64,000 bases of DNA from Flavobacterium tagetis (GCF_016735615.1 NZ_JAERSF010000002.1:682001-746000); one strand, 5' to 3'. Positions 42,668 through 52,419 are shown, counted from the first letter of the stretch. Numbers and translations: made by a program. Notes: a model not told the origin generated them from the sequence alone.

Positions 42668-43696
42668 TTAAATGCTTACGGATTCTGTAACTGATGAAAT
42701 TGTAATATCATCGGCATTCAAAGATTCTAAAAAATCCGAAGCATCAAATACTTCACCCATTGTGGTTACACCAGTTTTATTTATTCGTCCTGATAGTATT
42801 CTGTTGATTGCTTCGACAACCAGTGGGGCTGTAACGGCATAAATATCCTGACCTTTAGCAGTAATGCTTCTTGTTGTATTTTGATTGGAAGCAGTTACTT
42901 CTATAGCAAATTGCTGAGACGATCTGTTTTTATCGTCGACTGGTTTTGGTTCAGGCGTGTTTTCATTTCTAAGCTCTTCGAGAGAATTTTGACTAAGATA
43001 AGTGGTAATGTTTTTTACATTTAAATGACGAGAAATAGTGATGATTTCTGAAAGAGGCAGGGCTATAATTTCCTTAACTCCTATAGGACTTTTGAAATCC
43101 CATTTTATCGCTGGTTTTGCTTCAAATTCTTGCAAAAGTTTATCTTTAAAAATGAGTCTTTTGTAATGGTTTCGTTCGCCTGTCAATCGGGTTCCTTTTG
43201 TAGGATGCCAAGAGTCAAGTCCGATATAGATATTTATTTCTTCAGTTTCGTTCCAGTCATTAGTTATGGCTGTGCTTAACAAATCGCCAAGTCCGCCGTA
43301 AAATGCGGCAGCAGGAATAATAAGGATTTGATCTTTTCTTGCCTGTTCAGAAAATTGTTCAAATATATCTAGTACCGGTTTTTGTTCGGCAGTTAAATCA
43401 ATATAATGGCTTCTTAAGCGCAAAGCCGATTTTATAATAGGTTCAGCCGTGTCTAGATAAGGTCCAGCGCAGTTTACAATGATTTTTGCATTAGAAAAGG
43501 CATTATCAAGTGAAGTAGCGTCATGTATATCAGCTGTTTTTATTGCCGCATTTGGATATTGTTTTTGCAGTATTTTTAGTTTTTCTTCATCTCTTCCGGA
43601 AAGTATAATATTTTTATATCCTTGCCTGTAAAGTTCGGAAACGATAAATTTTCCAGTATGGCCATACGCGCCATAAATTGCAATATTTTCTTTCAT
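42668..43696 (-). CDS. Saccharopine-dehydrogenase-like NAD(P)-binding protein
   Basis: 342 residues with a Rossmann nucleotide site at the start (IAIYGAYGHTGKFIVSEL), ANIAD-like KTADIHDATSL and VNCAGPYLDTAEPII. These are typical of the Sacchrp_dh_NADP group, which includes trans-acting enoyl reductases and many uncharacterised oxidoreductases. The later AAAFYGGLGDLLSTAI region matches that group too. No lysine-pathway context is present, so the substrate is unknown. Confidence 0.85.
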   Translation of the reverse strand: MKENIAIYGAYGHTGKFIVSELYRQGYKNIILSGRDEEKLKILQKQYPNAAIKTADIHDATSLDNAFSNAKIIVNCAGPYLDTAEPIIKSALRLRSHYIDLTAEQKPVLDIFEQFSEQARKDQILIIPAAAFYGGLGDLLSTAITNDWNETEEINIYIGLDSWHPTKGTRLTGERNHYKRLIFKDKLLQEFEAKPAIKWDFKSPIGVKEIIALPLSEIITISRHLNVKNITTYLSQNSLEELRNENTPEPKPVDDKNRSSQQFAIEVTASNQNTTRSITAKGQDIYAVTAPLVVEAINRILSGRINKTGVTTMGEVFDASDFLESLNADDITISSVTESVSI

Positions 43697-43813
43697 GTTG
43701 TTTTTTGGTTTTTTTGGAAATAGTTTTTTAAAGTATTTGTTTATAGTGGTTTATAAAACGATGAAGATAATGAAAATAAAGAAAGGATAAAGTTGAATTT
43801 GTTTTTTTACGTT

Positions 43814-45097
43814 TTATGAATTAGAATCGATTTTGTTTTGCTCTGCTTTTTCGTTTATTTTTTTAACGATCCAAGGAAGAGTTAATCCTTGTCCGATCAA
43901 AGTTAGGAGAACGACAGCAACAGAAATAAAGATTATGGCATTTCGAAGCGGAAAAGGAGAACCGTCTTCTAAGTTTTTTGGTAATCCGATTGCAATTGCC
44001 AAAGATACAATACCACGCATTCCAGACCAGCTAATAATTAAGCTGTTTCCAAAGTCGAGAAGAGCATGTTCGCTTACTCTTCTTTTTCCATTTTTAGTTT
44101 TCTGAAATGCCTTCTGTAAATTGATTTTCTGTAAATAAACCCTTGCCATTCGAACTAATAACGCCACAATTGTAATAATTGCAGCATAGCCAATGTATGG
44201 AAGAATCATTTTGCTATCAATGTCTTCCAAAATATAACGGAAGTTGAGTCCAATTAAAATGAAGATTAATCCGTTTAGAAGAAATATGATTACATCCCAC
44301 AAACCTTTTGATTGATTTTTAAGACTCTCAGGAAATATTTTTTTGCTAAATCGCGAAATTGCCAATCCGAGAATAACGACTGCAATTACGCCTGAAACAT
44401 GCAGATGCTCGGCTACAAGGTAGGTTACAAAAGGCATTAAAAGCATAAAACTGATGGTCACTTCTGGTTTTTTTTGTACTCGTTTTAAGATGAATGCCAG
44501 AATTTTCGACATAACAAATCCAACCAAAAATCCGCCACCAAGTAATAAAATAAATTCTAACGCTGCTTTCCAGATTATAAAAGCGGCTCCCATTACCGCA
44601 GCTACTGCAAAACGATAAGCAACCAGCGCCGAAGCATCGTTAATTAAACTTTCTCCTTCTAAAATGGTAATGGTTTTATGCGATATTTTAAGTCCTTTTG
44701 TAATGTTTATTGCAGCAACGGCATCTGTAGCCGAAAGTATTGCACCCAAAACAAACGCCAAAGGCCATGTCATTTCTGGAATTAAGTAGTAAGCCACGAC
44801 TGCAATTGCAATAGTGGTAAGGAAAACAAGCCAAATTGCCAAAGTGGTTATAGTATGGATATTAGTTTTAAAATCTCTTGACGAAATATTGAAAGAAGCA
44901 TCGTATAACAAAGGAGGAAGAAATAGCAGAAAAATAATTTCGGGATTGATTTCAATTTCTGCCATTGTTGGAATAAAGCCAATTTCAACTCCAACTATAA
45001 CCAAAAGAATAGGATAAGGGATTTTTAATTTATCTGCAAAAGCTGATAGCCCTATTACGATGGCAAGTATGAAAATGATAATGCTGTAATTTTCCAT
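43814..45097 (-). CDS. CPA1-type Na+/H+ antiporter
   Basis: The 427-residue polytopic protein has about 12 transmembrane helices. Diagnostic segments are FLPPLLYDASFNI, LGAILSATDAVAA (ion-binding aspartate), LEGESLINDASALVAYR (second acidic site) and SGMRGIVSLAIAIGLP. It exchanges cytosolic sodium or potassium for external protons. Monocistronic. It lies next to the dnaK regulatory region, which is shared with a structured repeat. Confidence 0.93.
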   Translation of the reverse strand: MENYSIIIFILAIVIGLSAFADKLKIPYPILLVIVGVEIGFIPTMAEIEINPEIIFLLFLPPLLYDASFNISSRDFKTNIHTITTLAIWLVFLTTIAIAVVAYYLIPEMTWPLAFVLGAILSATDAVAAINITKGLKISHKTITILEGESLINDASALVAYRFAVAAVMGAAFIIWKAALEFILLLGGGFLVGFVMSKILAFILKRVQKKPEVTISFMLLMPFVTYLVAEHLHVSGVIAVVILGLAISRFSKKIFPESLKNQSKGLWDVIIFLLNGLIFILIGLNFRYILEDIDSKMILPYIGYAAIITIVALLVRMARVYLQKINLQKAFQKTKNGKRRVSEHALLDFGNSLIISWSGMRGIVSLAIAIGLPKNLEDGSPFPLRNAIIFISVAVVLLTLIGQGLTLPWIVKKINEKAEQNKIDSNS

Positions 45098-45187
45098 TCT
45101 TCTAATTTTGAGAAAATGCTAATGTAATTAATTTCAATTTAATGAAAGTATTCTGATTTTATAAAAATAACATCTTATGAAAACAGA

Positions 45188-45268
45188 TGCCCTAGCCCCG
45201 ATAGGAGCGGTATCCTTTTATGGTGGGGTTCACCATAAAAGATATAGCGGATAGCGGGAATAAGCTTC
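45188..45268. repeat. GATAGC-type structured repeat with covarying hairpin
   Basis: The 364-base gap before dnaK holds this element and the dnaK promoter. It shares CCTAGCCC.GATAG.AGCGG.ATCC and GAT..AGCGGATAGC.GGAA with 32372-32453. The central stem TTTTATGGTG-GGGTT-CACCATAAAA (45216-45240) is perfectly paired although four stem pairs differ from the sister copy. Confidence 0.75.
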
Positions 45269-45394
45269 TTAAAGCCTTCATAATGACATGAAAAAATAGG
45301 TCATGCCACGATTGTCAGGTTTGAAAAATGTCATGTTGTCAGATTGTTTTTAGGGCACTGACGCAAAACTGACAATTTTATTTGGTTTTTTATC

Positions 45395-45411
45395 TTGGCA
45401 CAAAGATTGAC
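45395..45411 (+). promoter_or_regulatory. Sigma-54-like promoter of dnaK
   Basis: TTGGCACAAAGATTGAC fits the -24/-12 pattern TGGCACG-N4-TTGCW with two mismatches, about 50 bases before the ATG. Upstream are repeated TGTCA/TGACA units, including TTGTCAG (45336-45342) inverted as CTGACAA (45369-45375), as expected for an enhancer-binding activator. A canonical TAnnTTTG at proper distance is not seen. Confidence 0.5.
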
Positions 45412-45461
45412 TTATGCCACCTGAGTTATTAAAATAAAATCAAAAATTAAATATATAAAAA

Positions 45462-47345
45462 ATGGGTAAAATAATCGGAATTGACTTAGGTACGACGAAC
45501 TCTTGTGTTTCTGTAATGGAAGGTAACGAAGCAGTTGTTATCCCTAACGCAGAAGGAAAAAGAACTACACCATCTATCATCGCTTTTGTTGAAGGTGGAG
45601 AAATTAAAGTAGGTGATCCTGCAAAAAGACAAGCAGTAACTAACCCTACAAAAACGATTGCTTCTATTAAACGTTTTATGGGACACACTTTTGCTGAAAC
45701 TCAAGAAGAAGCAAAAAGAGTTCCTTACAGTGTTGTAAAAGGTGACAACAATACTCCACGTGTGGATATTGACGGTCGTTTATACACTGCTCAAGAATTG
45801 TCGGCAATGACACTTCAAAAAATGAAAAAAACTGCTGAAGACTATTTAGGTCAAACAGTAACTGAGGCAGTTATTACAGTTCCTGCTTACTTTAACGATG
45901 CGCAACGTCAAGCTACAAAAGAAGCTGGTGAAATCGCTGGTCTTAAAGTTATGCGTATCATCAACGAGCCAACTGCTGCTGCACTTGCTTACGGATTAGA
46001 TAAAAAAGGAAACGATCAAAAAATTGCTGTTTACGATTTAGGTGGAGGTACTTTTGATATCTCTGTTCTTGAATTAGGAGACGGTGTATTTGAAGTATTA
46101 TCTACAAATGGTGATACTCACTTAGGTGGTGATGATTTTGACCAGGTTATTATTGACTGGTTAGCTGACGAATTCAAATCTGAAGAAGGAATTGATTTAC
46201 GTTTAGATCCAATGTCATTACAGCGTTTAAAAGAAGCTGCTGAGAAAGCTAAGATTGAATTATCATCTTCTGCTGAAACAGAAATCAACTTACCATACGT
46301 AACTGCTACTGCTTCTGGACCAAAACACTTAGTGAAAAAATTATCTAGAGCTAAATTTGAGCAATTATCTGATTCTTTAGTAAAACGTTCTATGGAGCCA
46401 GTTGCTAAAGCATTAAAAGATGCAGGTTTATCTACATCTGATATCGACGAAGTAATCCTTGTAGGAGGTTCTACTCGTATGCCAAGAATCGCTGACGAAG
46501 TTGAAAAATTCTTCGGTAAAAAAGCTTCTAAAGGTGTTAACCCTGATGAGGTTGTTGCTATTGGAGCTGCTATTCAAGGTGGAGTTTTATCTGGAGATGT
46601 AAAAGATGTATTGTTACTTGACGTAACTCCTCTTTCTTTAGGTATCGAAACTATGGGTGGTGTATTGACTAAATTAATCGAGTCTAACACAACTATCCCA
46701 ACTAAAAAATCTCAAGTATTCTCTACTGCTGCTGATTCTCAACCATCTGTTGAAATCCACGTATTACAAGGAGAAAGAGCTATGGCTGCTGATAACAAAA
46801 CTATCGGTCGTTTCCACTTAGATGGTATTCCACCAGCACCAAGAGGAGTTCCTCAAATCGAAGTAACTTTCGATATCGATGCTAATGGTATCATCAAAGT
46901 TTCTGCAACTGATAAAGGAACTGGAAAATCTCACGATATCCGTATCGAAGCTTCTTCTGGATTAACAGCTGAAGAAATCGAAAAAATGAAAAAAGATGCT
47001 GAAGCTAACGCTGATGCTGACAGAATTGCAAAAGAAAGAGCTGAGAAATTGAACGAAGCTGACAGTACTATTTTCCAAACTGAATCTCAATTGAAAGAGT
47101 TAGGAGATAAATTGACAGACGATCAAAAAACAGCTATCGAATACGCTTTAACTGAATTGAGAATGGCTCACCAATCTCAAGATCTTGACGCAATCCAAAA
47201 AGGATTAGACAATGTAAATGCAGCTTGGAAAACAGCTACAGAAGCAATGTACGCTCAAGGAGGTGAAGGACAACAAGCTGCTCCACAACAAGAGCAGTCT
47301 TCTGGAGATAACGTTGAAGACGTTGAATTCGAAGAAGTAAAATAA
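45462..47345 (+). CDS. dnaK: Hsp70 chaperone DnaK
   Basis: The 627-residue chaperone is complete. The ATPase domain carries [70 protein letters not shown] and [12 protein letters not shown]. The substrate-binding domain begins near [15 protein letters not shown], and the C-terminal lid ends in a Q/E-rich tail ([27 protein letters not shown]). Codons and base composition are those of a highly expressed gene. No dnaJ or grpE follows; the cassette and corA come next. Confidence 0.99.
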   Translation: MGKIIGIDLGTTNSCVSVMEGNEAVVIPNAEGKRTTPSIIAFVEGGEIKVGDPAKRQAVTNPTKTIASIKRFMGHTFAETQEEAKRVPYSVVKGDNNTPRVDIDGRLYTAQELSAMTLQKMKKTAEDYLGQTVTEAVITVPAYFNDAQRQATKEAGEIAGLKVMRIINEPTAAALAYGLDKKGNDQKIAVYDLGGGTFDISVLELGDGVFEVLSTNGDTHLGGDDFDQVIIDWLADEFKSEEGIDLRLDPMSLQRLKEAAEKAKIELSSSAETEINLPYVTATASGPKHLVKKLSRAKFEQLSDSLVKRSMEPVAKALKDAGLSTSDIDEVILVGGSTRMPRIADEVEKFFGKKASKGVNPDEVVAIGAAIQGGVLSGDVKDVLLLDVTPLSLGIETMGGVLTKLIESNTTIPTKKSQVFSTAADSQPSVEIHVLQGERAMAADNKTIGRFHLDGIPPAPRGVPQIEVTFDIDANGIIKVSATDKGTGKSHDIRIEASSGLTAEEIEKMKKDAEANADADRIAKERAEKLNEADSTIFQTESQLKELGDKLTDDQKTAIEYALTELRMAHQSQDLDAIQKGLDNVNAAWKTATEAMYAQGGEGQQAAPQQEQSSGDNVEDVEFEEVK

Positions 47346-47365
47346 TTTACTTTTCAATTGAATAT

Positions 47366-47395
47366 AAAACCGAGTCAGAAATGGCTCGGTTTTTT
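47366..47395 (+). terminator. Terminator of dnaK
   Basis: AACCGAG / CTCGGTT stem followed by a T-run. The identical 7-base stem closes the downstream cassette at 49044-49072. Confidence 0.8.
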
Positions 47396-47427
47396 GTTAT
47401 ATTTACATTGTAATTACAAGATGAAAA

Positions 47428-48615
47428 ATGGAAAAATTGATTGTTAAAAATTTCGGACCAATAAAAGAAGCTGAAATAGATTTGACTAAATATGTGGTGT
47501 TTATTGGGGATACTTCTACAGGGAAAAGTGTTTTGGCAAAGTTGATTTCTATATTTAGAGATAATGATCTAACTTTTGGAATTGATAGGCTTGAAGAATT
47601 ACGTAAACTATTTATTCATTATAATATTGATTTTAGTTTTAAAAGATCTTCTTTTGAATATATAAATAATAATTTAAGAATTACAGTTTTTAATAGAGAT
47701 TTAAAAGTATATGAAGATAATAAATTATTAGTACTTGATGATAATCTTGAAAGTGCAAGAAAAAATTCGCTGATTGATGTTAATAATAGGATAAATAAAA
47801 TTTTAAAAAATGATAATAAGCAATACGCATCTAAAGAGATAGATGAATTAAATGAAATTTTAAGAAAATTCATTGATTTTAATAGAAGTTTGCCGCATTC
47901 ATTGCCTATTTATATTCCAGCTGAAAGAATTTTGGTTTCAATGTTAAGTTCTTCAATATCTGGTCTTTGGGCGAATAATGTCGCTTTGCCTACATGTTTT
48001 AAGGATTTTTCCGCGAGATATGAAGTTGCAAAAAAAGAAGTGAAACAATTGTACTTTGAGTCATTTAATATTAGTTTTAATGGAAATAATGAGGATGACT
48101 ATATAAAAATTGGAGATGATGAATATGTTTTATCTAAAACTTCAAGCGGAATACAGTCATTACTTCCATTATTAATAGTGTTTGAGTCTGAAACTAATCA
48201 GAGTAATAGTAATCTTATTAAGACATTTTTAATTGAAGAACCGGAAATGAATTTATTTCCAATAAAGCAAAAGAAATTGATTGATCACTTAATTGAAAAA
48301 ATAAGTAGCACTGATCATAATTTAGTGATTACAACACATAGTCCTTATATATTAACTGCATTAGATACTTTAATCTTGGCAAGTAATACTTTTATAGAGC
48401 ATTCAGAATTAGAAAAAGAAATTGATGAAATTATATCTCAAAGAAAATGGTTAAATTATGATGAAATCTCTGTTTACGAAGTGCGAAATGACGGAAAAGT
48501 ATATTCAATAAAAAATGAAGAATTCCGTAGTATAGATACAAATGCAATTGATGGAGTTTCGGATATTATTTCTGAAGAGTTTGATAAATTAACAGAATTA
48601 CGATATGCACAATAA
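47428..48615 (+). CDS. OLD/AAA15-like ATPase, cassette gene 1
   Basis: 395 residues. Walker A is GDTSTGKS at 27-34, directly after the LIVKNFGPIKEAEIDL strand typical of SMC/OLD-type ATPases. A signature-like KTSSGIQSLLPLL follows. Walker B is FLIEEPEMNLFP (E270/E271), and the switch is TTHSPYIL (H304). The middle (about 60-160) is helical and probably forms a coiled insertion. The TOPRIM domain of classic OLD nucleases is absent, so a nuclease partner would be expected. The gene is strikingly AT-rich: the 60 bases from 47641 contain 9 G or C, whereas a dnaK line contains 21. It overlaps the next gene by 11 bases. The function is not known; anti-phage defence is the leading guess. Confidence 0.8.
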   Translation: MEKLIVKNFGPIKEAEIDLTKYVVFIGDTSTGKSVLAKLISIFRDNDLTFGIDRLEELRKLFIHYNIDFSFKRSSFEYINNNLRITVFNRDLKVYEDNKLLVLDDNLESARKNSLIDVNNRINKILKNDNKQYASKEIDELNEILRKFIDFNRSLPHSLPIYIPAERILVSMLSSSISGLWANNVALPTCFKDFSARYEVAKKEVKQLYFESFNISFNGNNEDDYIKIGDDEYVLSKTSSGIQSLLPLLIVFESETNQSNSNLIKTFLIEEPEMNLFPIKQKKLIDHLIEKISSTDHNLVITTHSPYILTALDTLILASNTFIEHSELEKEIDEIISQRKWLNYDEISVYEVRNDGKVYSIKNEEFRSIDTNAIDGVSDIISEEFDKLTELRYAQ

Positions 48616-49045
48616 TTTTGATGAATTAATTAAAGCAAATCAAGGTTGTTGTACGAAAAGTAAAGTTGCTTCTGAAAATGGAAAAAGATTTGAGATTGTT
48701 TCTAACGAAGATTTTACAAGAATTAGAATAGATGATTGTTTAATTACTTCGCAACAAGTCCAAAAATGTGATTTTGGTTTTGTTAGGCATTCAAATAATG
48801 ATTTTTATTTTGTAGAACTTAAAGGGAAAGATGTTAAGATTGCTTTAGATCAAATAATTAATACAATAAGCATTTTTGAATCGACAATAATTAGAATTCC
48901 AAAAGATAAAAGATTTGGATTTATTGTTAGTTCAAGAAATCCTTTATCAAGTACAGAAACTAATAATTTAAAACAAGCTTTTGCTAAAAGATATGGAAGA
49001 CTTTTAGAAATTAAAAGTGTACAATGTAAATACATTCCAAAATAA
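48605..49045 (+). CDS. Putative PD-(D/E)xK-like small protein, cassette gene 2
   Basis: 146 residues with no signal peptide. A nuclease-like signature reads KCDFGFV (D56), then 14 residues later FVELKGKD (E71-x-K73), then ALDQI (Q83), the order and spacing of PD-(D/E)xK enzymes. An N-terminal acidic residue (E30) could complete the metal site. The N-terminal CCTKSKVASENG holds two adjacent cysteines. Its ATG lies inside the end of gene 1 (ATGCACAATAA), so the two are translationally coupled. It is a candidate effector of a two-gene system. The assignment rests on motif reading alone, and a non-catalytic relative is possible. Confidence 0.65.
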   Translation: MHNNFDELIKANQGCCTKSKVASENGKRFEIVSNEDFTRIRIDDCLITSQQVQKCDFGFVRHSNNDFYFVELKGKDVKIALDQIINTISIFESTIIRIPKDKRFGFIVSSRNPLSSTETNNLKQAFAKRYGRLLEIKSVQCKYIPK

Positions 49046-49072
49046 ACCGAGAATTTATAGCTCGGTTTTTTT
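49044..49072 (+). terminator. Terminator of the two-gene cassette
   Basis: AACCGAG / CTCGGTT stem with a 9-base loop and a T-run. Same stem as the dnaK terminator on the other side of the cassette. Confidence 0.8.
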
Positions 49073-49186
49073 ATGCTTATAATTTAAAAGAGACAGTACA
49101 TCTAAATCTAGGTTTTACACAAACTGATAATTGTCATTTCCTGTTCGAATTCTTTTTCGTAATATTACTATTGTAAATTTTCATGA

Positions 49187-50260
49187 ATGAGAAAGATCAA
49201 ATATAAGAAAGGGCGCAAGCTGCAACATATTACTTTAGAGTACACTGGCACTCATAGAGAACACGAAACAGAGATGCAGCTTTTTGTATATAATGATGCA
49301 GATGTTGTTGAATACGATAAGTTTACCGTCTTGGCTCTAAATTCTTGTTTTGATTACACAAAAAACAATTGGCTTAATATTCATGGACTTCATGATATTA
49401 ATCTCATTAAAACGATCGGAGCACATTTTAAACTAGATGATTTTCTACTTGCCGATATTTTAAATACCACCAAAAGAACAAAATTAGAAGATCAGCAAGA
49501 AATTCTGTTCTTCAATATAAAATCACTTCTTCCTTCTGAATATTCAGATAATATCAGTGTAGAACAATTGAGTTTCATTCTGAAGGACGGAATTTTAATT
49601 TCCTTTCAAGAAAAGCGTAGCGACTTCTTTACCCACATTCGAGAGCGTTTACGTACGCATGCTGGAATTGTTAGGACCAAAAAGGTAGATTATCTCCTGT
49701 ATTTACTTTTAGACGCTGTAATGGAGAATTTCTATATTACGCTAGAAGATGAAGAAGATAAAATTGAAGATTTAATCAATTTAACTAAAAAAGAGGCTAA
49801 ACCAGTTATTTTAGAAAAAATTGAAAATCATCGGGATAATTTAAATTTCTTAAAACGTTCTATAGTACCGCTTCGAGATTCGCTTTATTATTTGAAAACG
49901 AAAAAAGACGACGACGATGATAATGGATTAATCCAAAAAGAAACTTTCAATTTCTTTATTAGATTGCACCAGAAAAGTTTAGAACTTTTAGATCAGATAG
50001 AATCAGATATGAGTGCTTTAGAAAGCGCTTCCAATTTTTATTTTTCGGAACAAAGCCGAAAAATGAATGAAATCATGAAAACGCTGACGATCATTTCAGC
50101 CATATTTATTCCACTTACTTTTATAGTTGGAGTGTATGGAATGAACTTTGAAAACATGCCAGAACTCAAAATGCAAAATGGCTATTTTGTAGTCATGGGT
50201 TTAATGTTTTTGCTGGTAATAGCCCTAATCATTTATTTCAAGAAACGACGCTGGTTTTAG
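49187..50260 (+). CDS. corA: Magnesium/cobalt channel CorA
   Basis: The 357-residue, homopentameric channel type has a long cytoplasmic N-terminal domain and two C-terminal helices. The selectivity motif YGMNFENMPE sits between the helices, and the protein ends in the usual basic tail (FKKRRWF). The ATG chosen is the second of two overlapping ATG triplets, since the first frame stops after seven codons. It begins about 115 bases after the cassette terminator. Confidence 0.96.
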   Translation: MRKIKYKKGRKLQHITLEYTGTHREHETEMQLFVYNDADVVEYDKFTVLALNSCFDYTKNNWLNIHGLHDINLIKTIGAHFKLDDFLLADILNTTKRTKLEDQQEILFFNIKSLLPSEYSDNISVEQLSFILKDGILISFQEKRSDFFTHIRERLRTHAGIVRTKKVDYLLYLLLDAVMENFYITLEDEEDKIEDLINLTKKEAKPVILEKIENHRDNLNFLKRSIVPLRDSLYYLKTKKDDDDDNGLIQKETFNFFIRLHQKSLELLDQIESDMSALESASNFYFSEQSRKMNEIMKTLTIISAIFIPLTFIVGVYGMNFENMPELKMQNGYFVVMGLMFLLVIALIIYFKKRRWF

Positions 50261-50268
50261 CCTTGGTT

Positions 50269-50276
50269 TATATTTG
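50269..50276 (+). promoter_or_regulatory. -7 promoter element of pta
   Basis: TATATTTG, a full TAnnTTTG match, about 50 bases ahead of the ATG. A second, weaker candidate (TAAACTTG) lies closer to the gene. Confidence 0.4.
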
Positions 50277-50325
50277 AAAGACTTGATTTTTGTAAACTTG
50301 GTATTTAGAATAAAAATAAATAATT

Positions 50326-52419
50326 ATGAGTAAAGCAATATATATAGCCACTAGTGACCATAATAGCGGTAAATCAATTATCACGCTCGGGCTAATGAGT
50401 ATCTTAATTGGAAAGACAGCTAAAGTAGGGTATTTTAGACCTATAATTGAAGATTTTGTCGATGGTGAGGTAGATAATCATATTGAGACTGTTTTATCGT
50501 ATTTCAACCTCGATATTGCGTTTGAAGATGCTTACGCAATTACTAAAAGCAGATTAATCAAGAAAAAGAACAAAGGAAAAATAGGAGAGGTTCTAGATTT
50601 AATTATTGAAAAATATAAAAAGCTTGAAGAACGCTTTGATTTCGTTTTGGTTGAGGGGACAAGTTTTACTGGCGAAGGAACTTCTATCGAATTAGATTTA
50701 AATGTTTTAATAGCCAAAAATCTTGGAATTCCAACCATAATTGTCGGTTCTGGAGTTGGCAAAACATTGGAAGAGCTTTTAGATAGTTTGTATCTGGTTT
50801 ACGATTCTTTCAAACTAAAAGAAGTCGAGGTTTTATCTGTTTTTGCTAATAAAGTGCAGCCTGAAAACATTGAGCTGGTTACTAATAGTTTGCAGAAAAC
50901 GCTTCCCTCAAATGTTTTGATTAATACAATTCCACTTATTTCTAGCTTGAATAATCCAACAATGCAGGAAATTGTAAACGTACTGAATGCTAAAGTTTTA
51001 TTTGGAGAAAATTATCTTAATAATGAAATTGGACATTATAGCGTTGGAGCAATGCAACTTCATAATTATTTGGTGCATTTGCATGATAATGCTTTAGTTA
51101 TTACTCCTGGGGATCGTTCTGATATTATTTTAGGAGCATTACAAGCAAATGAATCAGCCAATTATCCAACCATTTCAGGAATTATCCTGACGGGTAATAT
51201 CGTTCCAGAAGAAAGTATTTTAAAGCTGATTGAAGGACTTTCTGCCATTGTGCCGATTATTGCCGTAGATGGAGGAACTTACCATATTACAAACAAAATA
51301 GGCTCTATAAAATCGGAGATTTACGCCAACAATACACACAAAATCGAAACCTCAATAACTACATTTGAGAAATACGTTGAAATTGAAGCTTTATCGCAAA
51401 GAGTAATTACTTTCCAACCTGAAGGTATGACGCCAAAAATGTTTCAATACAACATGGTTAAGCGAGCCAAACAGCACAGAAAACATATTGTACTGCCAGA
51501 AGGAAACGACGACCGAATTATTACAGCAGCGTCTAGATTACTGGATATGGATGTGGTAGATATTTCAATCATTGGAGATAAAAAACAAATAGAAAGTAAA
51601 GTTACAGAGCTTGGACTTACATTTGATTTTTCTAAAGTAAATATCATCAATCCAATAGAATCTGAAATGTATGAAGATTATGCAAATACGTACTATGAGC
51701 TTAGAAAAGCCAAAAACGTAAGTATTACAATGGCAAGAGATTTAATGGAAGATGTTTCGTATTTCGGAACCATGATGGTGTACAAAGGTCATGCGGATGG
51801 AATGGTTTCTGGTGCGGCGCATACAACGCAGCATACCATTTTACCAGCATTGCAATTCATTAAAACAAAACCAAACTCGTCTGTGGTTTCTTCGGTATTT
51901 TTTATGTGTTTAGAAGATAGAGTTTCTGTTTTTGGAGATTGTGCCATTAATCCAAATCCAACAGCAGAACAATTGGCAGAAATTGCAATTTCTTCTGCAG
52001 AATCAAGTTTAGCTTTCGGAATTGAACCAAAAATTGCGATGCTTTCTTATTCTTCTGGCTCATCTGGAAAAGGTGATGAAGTAGACAAAGTAAGAGCGGC
52101 TACAGCAATCGTAAAAGAAAAAAGGCCAGACTTAAAAATCGAAGGACCAATTCAATACGATGCTGCGGTAGATTTAACTGTAGGAAAAAGCAAAATGCCA
52201 GATTCAGAAGTTGCAGGGCAAGCAAGCGTATTAATTTTCCCTGATTTAAATACAGGAAATAATACATATAAAGCCGTTCAAAGAGAAACTGGAGCTTTGG
52301 CAATCGGACCAATGTTACAAGGCTTAAATAAACCCGTAAATGACTTAAGTCGCGGTTGTACTGTAGATGACATCATCAATACAGTTGTCATTACAGCGAT
52401 TCAGGCACAAGGAATGTAA
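50326..52419 (+). CDS. pta: Phosphate acetyltransferase (long form)
   Basis: The 697-residue protein converts acetyl-CoA and phosphate to acetyl phosphate. Three parts are visible: a BioD-like P-loop domain (IATSDHNSGKSIITLGL, about 1-200), a DRTGG regulatory domain (about 210-330), and the catalytic PTA domain (from about 375), with KHIVLPEGNDDRIITAA, MVSGAAHTTQHTILPALQ and SYSSGSSGKGDEVDKVRAAT. ackA follows on the same strand 203 bases on, completing the acetate branch. Confidence 0.97.
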   Translation: MSKAIYIATSDHNSGKSIITLGLMSILIGKTAKVGYFRPIIEDFVDGEVDNHIETVLSYFNLDIAFEDAYAITKSRLIKKKNKGKIGEVLDLIIEKYKKLEERFDFVLVEGTSFTGEGTSIELDLNVLIAKNLGIPTIIVGSGVGKTLEELLDSLYLVYDSFKLKEVEVLSVFANKVQPENIELVTNSLQKTLPSNVLINTIPLISSLNNPTMQEIVNVLNAKVLFGENYLNNEIGHYSVGAMQLHNYLVHLHDNALVITPGDRSDIILGALQANESANYPTISGIILTGNIVPEESILKLIEGLSAIVPIIAVDGGTYHITNKIGSIKSEIYANNTHKIETSITTFEKYVEIEALSQRVITFQPEGMTPKMFQYNMVKRAKQHRKHIVLPEGNDDRIITAASRLLDMDVVDISIIGDKKQIESKVTELGLTFDFSKVNIINPIESEMYEDYANTYYELRKAKNVSITMARDLMEDVSYFGTMMVYKGHADGMVSGAAHTTQHTILPALQFIKTKPNSSVVSSVFFMCLEDRVSVFGDCAINPNPTAEQLAEIAISSAESSLAFGIEPKIAMLSYSSGSSGKGDEVDKVRAATAIVKEKRPDLKIEGPIQYDAAVDLTVGKSKMPDSEVAGQASVLIFPDLNTGNNTYKAVQRETGALAIGPMLQGLNKPVNDLSRGCTVDDIINTVVITAIQAQGM

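Noticed and set aside
45440..45704. Two open frames antisense to the start of dnaK
   Set aside because: Both are mirror frames of the highly conserved dnaK N-terminus and have no independent evidence.
47428..49045. Assigning the cassette to PARIS, Septu or Gabija
   Set aside because: The partner protein shows neither a TOPRIM/DUF4435 nor an HNH nor a helicase pattern, so a named system would be over-claimed.
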